This document shows positions 59,396-64,000 of a stretch of DNA of 64,000 nucleotides, piece after piece. The notes under the pieces were generated by a model. It searched no databases. It saw only the letters and a list, made by a program, of their open reading frames with translations, and was not told the DNA's origin. Every line of letters begins with the position of its first letter. Within the stretch, counting starts at the first letter, position 1. A program made the position numbers and the translations under genes. The stretch is from Gnetum montanum (taxonomy: Eukaryota; Streptophyta; Gnetopsida; Gnetales; Gnetaceae), in the NCBI GenBank assembly GCA_015680685.1, contig MNCI01005876.1:462543-526542 (forward strand). Direction: 5' to 3'.

Positions 59396-59425
59396 TACAT
59401 GAGAACCAAACCATGCAAAGACTAT

Positions 59426-60409
59426 CTTTCTTCATAGTAGGCTACTAGTACTATCTCTTAATGTTATGATATATCTTATTACTACTAGGATGCGTCTAAT
59501 ACTTTCTCAAGAGAGTCCCATCAAGTAGATTTTGTTTGATTATAAGCTTCACATACATCCTACTCTCAAAGATTAATAATCAGGAATTATTAACTAAAAA
59601 TGCCAAGTTTATTAGAAAAATGTTTATCACTTTTTCTTAACACCAAGAATCAAATGTTTGTTAAGAACATATCCCTTCCTTCAAACTATATAAGATAGTG
59701 ATGAGCGGTGAGGTATCCCTACACTCAACCATACGAATACAAGCGTTTCATGCACGATCTGGTCAAATTCCAAGGACTAAGTGCCTATGTGCCTTTGTGG
59801 AACAATAATAGGTTGGTTAATCATTGTATTCCCAAACTTACTTGTATGTCATAGTTGTATGATTAAGTAAGCTTGAGGCATATGATTTTTATAGCTTTTA
59901 TGTGTTTTATATCCTACGCTAGTATAGAGGGGGAGATAGATAACTAAGTAACTAATATAATTTAACTACTCATTAACTAAGTCCTAATTATTCCTAACAC
60001 CAGTATCCATTCCCACTTGTTGTACACATCTTCAACCAGTGCAACGCTACTGGGATTACCAAACGCTAATTGTCACTAGGTTACGAAGCGCTACATGCAT
60101 GCTTGAAGCAGTCGTATTGAGTGTATTTAACTAAGGGACTTATAGGGTGAGAGAAATCATTAATCAACTAGGAAAGAATTAAATAATAATTAATGCTAAT
60201 TAATCTATTTTGAATGCTACAAGGTTTATCATAAATTTTATCTTTATTGCCATGCACAAAGTGTGCTTAGGTACATAATGCTCGAATAAAGATCCATTCA
60301 CTCTATGACACCTACTACAGGCACGCAGAAATAATTCTAACTCTGGGGGAAGAAAATAGAAAGAGTTTGGCTAAGGGAATAACTATGTTATGTGAAAACC
60401 TAGGGCACC
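59426..60409 (-). repeat. Duplicate of 56968-57950: gypsy-C end plus gypsy-B LTR
   Basis: Bases 59426-59698 repeat the gypsy-C pol end, and 59699-60409 repeat most of the gypsy-B LTR in the same order and orientation. The LTR copy breaks off at about 60409, lacking its last 90-odd bases. The duplicated junction shows that the duplication happened after gypsy-B inserted into gypsy-C. Confidence 0.88.
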
Positions 60410-62100
60410 ACTATTGGTGATTTTTTGGGACACGATTGCCAACGAGTGTCCTCGAACAGGATTTAGGTGCTTGCTGGTCTCTGGCAACGCCAGGGCCCAG
60501 ATACCTCCAAATAGACTCAGTAGTTAATGTGAGTATGTGTGTGTGTTGTTGCGGTGTGCGGTTGTGAAAAATGAAATGATTGCGTTGTATGTAAACTATG
60601 AATGACTTATCATAAAGAGATTTAGCCAACTTTTCCAAGTACTGTGAGTTGTTAAGAGTTCCTATTTTGTCCAATTGCCTAGTCTATGTGGTCCTTATAA
60701 TACCTACTTGTAAAAAATAAAATTTTGCAAAGACATTTAAGCACAACTCCGCGAATCTACTTCTAATTTTCCCCAGAGAAAGAGATAGTTCCACAAGAAA
60801 ACTAGAAATAGAGCAAGATTCAATGGAAATAAACAAAAAAGAAAGCAGATTTGTGTAGACCTCGAATGTTTAAACAAGGTAAAATGACACGAGTAAACAC
60901 TTGACAAAAAATCTATCCCAAATTCAATATCTATGAATTGTTAAAACTTCCAAGGCTCAAATAAGCAATTTCTTCAAGACAAACCTACTATGCTATCAAA
61001 AATTGCTGCGTAAACTACCACATACGAGACTCCATTTTGGCTAGATAATGGATGTCAACAATTGCATTCAACAAAACCTTCAAAAGACTTGAAAATTTCT
61101 GATTGAAATAGCATGGAGATTCACTTTAAAGATAAAATAAAGCTATTTTGGTCCCATCAAAATACCAAAGATTTTTTGAACCCTCTTGACTATTGAATCG
61201 TTCCATGGCATGACTACAAGCAGAGGCTCTCTTAGAACAATCCCAATAGCAATTCTTATACGTTGCACAATAACAAAATTCACTACTAAAATGTTCTTAA
61301 GGGTTTCTAACACAAGCACTTCTATTGCAAAATCTTAATAGAAAATTTCAATCGTGCAACAAGAACAATAAGAGTAATCTAAAAATCCCAAAATTACTTC
61401 CCAAGAATGATACTATCTAAACTACTAGCTAAACAATTTAAACAAAATAAAAAATAAAAACATAACTCACAGGACCATGACAAAGAGGCTAAAATCTTTT
61501 CTTTAGCTAGTTATCTTACAAGAAATCTTTCACACTCTATTCTTTATAAATGCTCTTCTCCCAAGACTCAAAGTGTGTCTCCAAGTGAGAGCCCAAGTGC
61601 TAGCTAGTAATTTTCCAAAGTGTGATATCAATATCTTCTCCAAAGTGTGATAAGTGAGACCCCCTTTTCTCTTACCCTTGAAGCCTTTTTATAGGGTTCA
61701 AAAGGTAGTTACATACTCAAAAATATCTTAACTAACTTCTCTCCCAAGTAACTTGCCCAATAAGTTAGGAAGTATTGACTTAGGAAGTTAGGAAGTTAGG
61801 AGAAATATTGCAAATATTGCTTTTTTGAATATTTATTTTGTGAATAATGAAAAATAAATCTAATAGCTCCACATAATTGTTATTCTCATTTTAATTTGTT
61901 TAAAAATTTTATTATTATTTTTTGAATACTATTGAAGGTCTAGTAATTTTATGAACTAGGTGATGGTAAAAAGATAATACAATAGTAGACATTGGTGGTA
62001 GTAAAAAGAAAATAATTTATCTTCATTTGCCCCCTTTATAAAATTTGCTGTGATGGCTTAAAATACGATGTTCGAATGTGAAGGTGCTAGTCCTGGAACT
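60410..62100 (-). repeat. LTR-like region with minus-strand TATA box
   Basis: Minus strand: CCCTATAAAAAGGCTTC (TATA at about 61684-61693) lies downstream of a U3-like region with short TTAGGAAG repeats (61760-61800). Near 60478-60494 the minus strand reads TGGCGTTGCCAGAGACC, which resembles a shortened tRNA-Asp primer site. A partner LTR was not found. A minus-strand open frame at 60411-60674 has no domain. Confidence 0.35.
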
Positions 62101-62129
62101 GTCGGTAAATAATTCCAAATTATCCTGCC

Positions 62130-62495
62130 CTACAAAGAATCATTATTAATTGCCACCATGGAAGAAGGCTCTGCCATTGCATCCGGCATCATTGTTGTGT
62201 AGTGCTCAGTTGCTAGAGAGCCAACGGTGTGGGCATGTCTGCAATCACCATCTATCTCTAGCAGAGAATAGACACCTTCCTTGTCCTTGGGAGCACTAAG
62301 TATTTTCTGCATATTATTGTCCACAACCACAGGCATAGGCGTAGGCATTGTAGAGGAGATAATTTGGACCTTTGGCTTGGTTTTCCGCATTGCTAATCCA
62401 CACAACATGGCTACCAACGTGGCACTTAGGGCATTGAAATACCAGCAACGCGGCAAGTGCGGCAATGTTTGTAGCATTGGTGATGTTTCTGCCAT
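62130..62495 (-). CDS. Hypothetical 121-residue protein, one possible TM helix
   Basis: An intact frame from ATG 62495 to TAG. Composition is coding-like and richer in GC than the flanks. Residues about 20-36 (FNALSATLVAMLCGLAM) could span a membrane, followed by a basic RKTKPK and a Met/Pro stretch, TMPTPMPVVV. A second minus-strand frame upstream and overlapping (62314-62523) is also hydrophobic (NIAALAALLVF), so the ORF might be one part of a frameshifted membrane protein. I recognise no family. It could be an exon, a gene fragment or a chance frame; no promoter was identified. Confidence 0.35.
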   Translation of the reverse strand: MAETSPMLQTLPHLPRCWYFNALSATLVAMLCGLAMRKTKPKVQIISSTMPTPMPVVVDNNMQKILSAPKDKEGVYSLLEIDGDCRHAHTVGSLATEHYTTMMPDAMAEPSSMVAINNDSL

Positions 62496-62559
62496 GCATC
62501 ATTATCTGCAACACAATTGCCACCGTGTACTGCTGAACAATGATGCCCTTTCTTGAAAC

Positions 62560-64000
62560 CTACTCGCACATCTATTACCGAGTGTTGCATCCACCACCTG
62601 CATTTTAGCCCTGTTTCACTTATTCATTTTTTTTGCAACCTGTTACTTCACAAAACCTATTAAACTACCTACTGTTACATGCCCTCGCCGCAAAATTAGG
62701 GTTCATGAATGTTATGGTTATAGATTCATCGTTTATCAGTATGTCAAAATAGAGAAAATGAACCTTGTGTGGCAAGCATTTGACGAAATTTCCAAGCGAA
62801 ATATGAGGTTATCTTGGCAGTTCTTAGCATTTTTTTATCGGCAAGCATAGCTTTCATAATTTCACTTTTGGTTACCATATTGATAAGAACCACAACTTCG
62901 CTTTCAGAATAATCATACCATCTTTCCAGCTTCCAGAAAACATTTCCCTAATGCCTGAACTATGCCACATTATAATACCAGATGCACCTCTGTTCCTGAG
63001 ATTATTTATCATGGTACATAGCCTCTATCTCTGTTCATTGGTTTCAATTGAATCTAGCTTGGCCTGCGTGAATATCAGGACTGATCCTATCTCTATTAAT
63101 ATTTATTGTCAATATGCTTGTGTGACCGAGCCATTTATATTTCCATGTCCACCACCACTACTGAACAATCTCTGAGCTCATAAACTAGTTGAATTAAACC
63201 CTTTCTAAATGTCCTCCCAATAAGCATCGCATAAATATCTCGGAATATTGCACTCTTTGGTCAATGTATAAGGTAAAAAAAATATGTGTTTCATCACTGT
63301 ATAACTTATATGAATCTTTAGTAAATTTAGGCATATATTTTTTTATTCTCTTTCTATTTCTTTTTAAAATAGACTGAAACTCCTATTCCATGAAATGGCC
63401 TAAAATGTGCCAACATTTCTGCTCCCTTAAAAACTGAAAGAAACTTATGCAGCCCCATTTTAAAATCGAAACATACTGAAAATTTCATTGAATTTTTACA
63501 ACTGAATAGAAATATTTTTTGAGAAAAATTCCCATTTAACATAAGATATGATGGGACAAAAACCTCATTCCTAAGCAAAATCAAACTGTACATAACAAAC
63601 TGTACATTATCAAGTCTTTCATGAACTATTCTTGGGATGGAAACTAAATTGTGAGGGTTACCCTAGTGGGAATCCTCATCTCCCTAACTGTTTCATAGGA
63701 AATTTCTAATGTGATGAAGGCAATTCTGTTGTTCTCTGGCTTGGTGGAGCTCTCACCTTGATTTACTAGAGCTTTCTCTTTAGCACTTTTCTCATTTTCT
63801 TTTTCAAATGAGCTCCTCTATTCTCCTCCATTGGGTCCTTCATTTTCCTCTTGGGAGACAAAGGCTTCTCCCCATCCCCATGAGGATTCTTCATTGGTTG
63901 GTTGCTCTTCTCTTTTCTCTTCCTCTTTAGTGCAATCTTGGTATTGCCCCCAAACATTGGACTCTATCTCCAAACCTCTAGTGAGAAAAGAAAATTCATC
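62560..64000. other. Right-edge sequence, unassigned
   Basis: No domain was recognised. On the minus strand near 63766-63990 there are two overlapping charged frames. One is Lys/Arg-rich (ALKRKRKEK, HLKKKMRKVLKRKL) and open for 63 codons. The other is Glu-rich and open from the window edge to about 63814. Either could be the end of a gene or element running in from the right. Nothing else in 62600-63700 is supported. Confidence 0.35.

Larger units (their letters stand above)
58043..59424 (-). mobile_element. Gypsy-B internal remnant
   Basis: Bases about 59000-59410 match, in reverse, the gypsy-A spacer (about 15920-16350), including GGGGTATTCTTTGAATTC. From there to the 3' LTR is only about 1 kb and shows no similarity to the gypsy-A 3' ORF. 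That ORF is thus absent or replaced in this relative. Two minus-strand open frames (58241-58441 and 58597-58860) have no recognised domain. Confidence 0.65.

Noticed and set aside
1-64000. Organelle insertions, rRNA, tRNA, telomeric repeats, or a new defence-like gene system
   Set aside because: No matching sequence was recognised on either strand. The window is explained mainly by nested and decayed retroelements.

Overview
The window is nuclear DNA from a seed plant with a large, repeat-rich genome. The evidence is Ty1/copia and Ty3/gypsy retrotransposons with plant-type primer sites, an L1-type LINE whose first ORF carries a DUF4283-like domain, nested insertions, and almost no intact coding capacity. 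A gymnosperm or another giant-genome plant would fit, but nothing seen fixes the species. Most of the DNA is AT-rich and CpG-poor. Two GC-rich, CpG-rich islands stand out: a short LTR element at 25.7-27.6 kb and a LINE at 30.5-35.8 kb. I found no complete, convincing host gene, and no rRNA, tRNA or CRISPR array.

Layout, 0-25 kb. A segment of about 3.7 kb (copy 1) is split by two LTR retrotransposons. Copia-A (1604-8009) has target duplication AGCAA, and gypsy-A (9772-21284) has TTATA/TCATA. An uninterrupted paralogue of the same segment lies at 36.8-40.4 kb (copy 2) and shows both empty sites, so the boundaries are fixed to the base or nearly so. Copia-A holds decayed gag and pol. Gypsy-A is 11.5 kb with a tRNA-Asp-type primer site, a gag that runs almost directly into reverse transcriptase, RNase H and integrase, and then a decayed extra 3' ORF of about 2.9 kb ending in a long coiled coil. 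A 5' portion of another copia element (copia-B) and a reversed gypsy-A-type LTR fragment follow.

Layout, 25-45 kb. A compact, coding-poor LTR element (25663-27571, minus strand) is followed by mostly low-copy-looking DNA with a promoter-like stretch near 28.45 kb. Next come a copia 3' remnant (29.4-30.1 kb, minus) and a nearly complete LINE (30536-35805, minus) with a 17-bp target duplication. Copy 2 of the paralogous segment and AT-rich DNA without calls complete this part.

Layout, 45-64 kb. A non-coding LTR element (45195-51060) carries three LTR copies and minisatellites with palindromic cores. After it come a GACATC/GATGTC motif array, kilobase-scale tandem repeats (52.6-55.6 kb, containing a one-base N with duplicated flanks), and a decayed second gypsy integrase (minus). 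A truncated gypsy-A relative is inserted in that integrase, and about 1 kb of the junction is duplicated. The last 3.6 kb holds a U3-like region, one small GC-richer ORF (62130-62495, minus) and unassigned sequence. The genes of each retroelement would have acted together in copy-and-paste transposition. None looks functional now except, possibly and only partly, the LINE.
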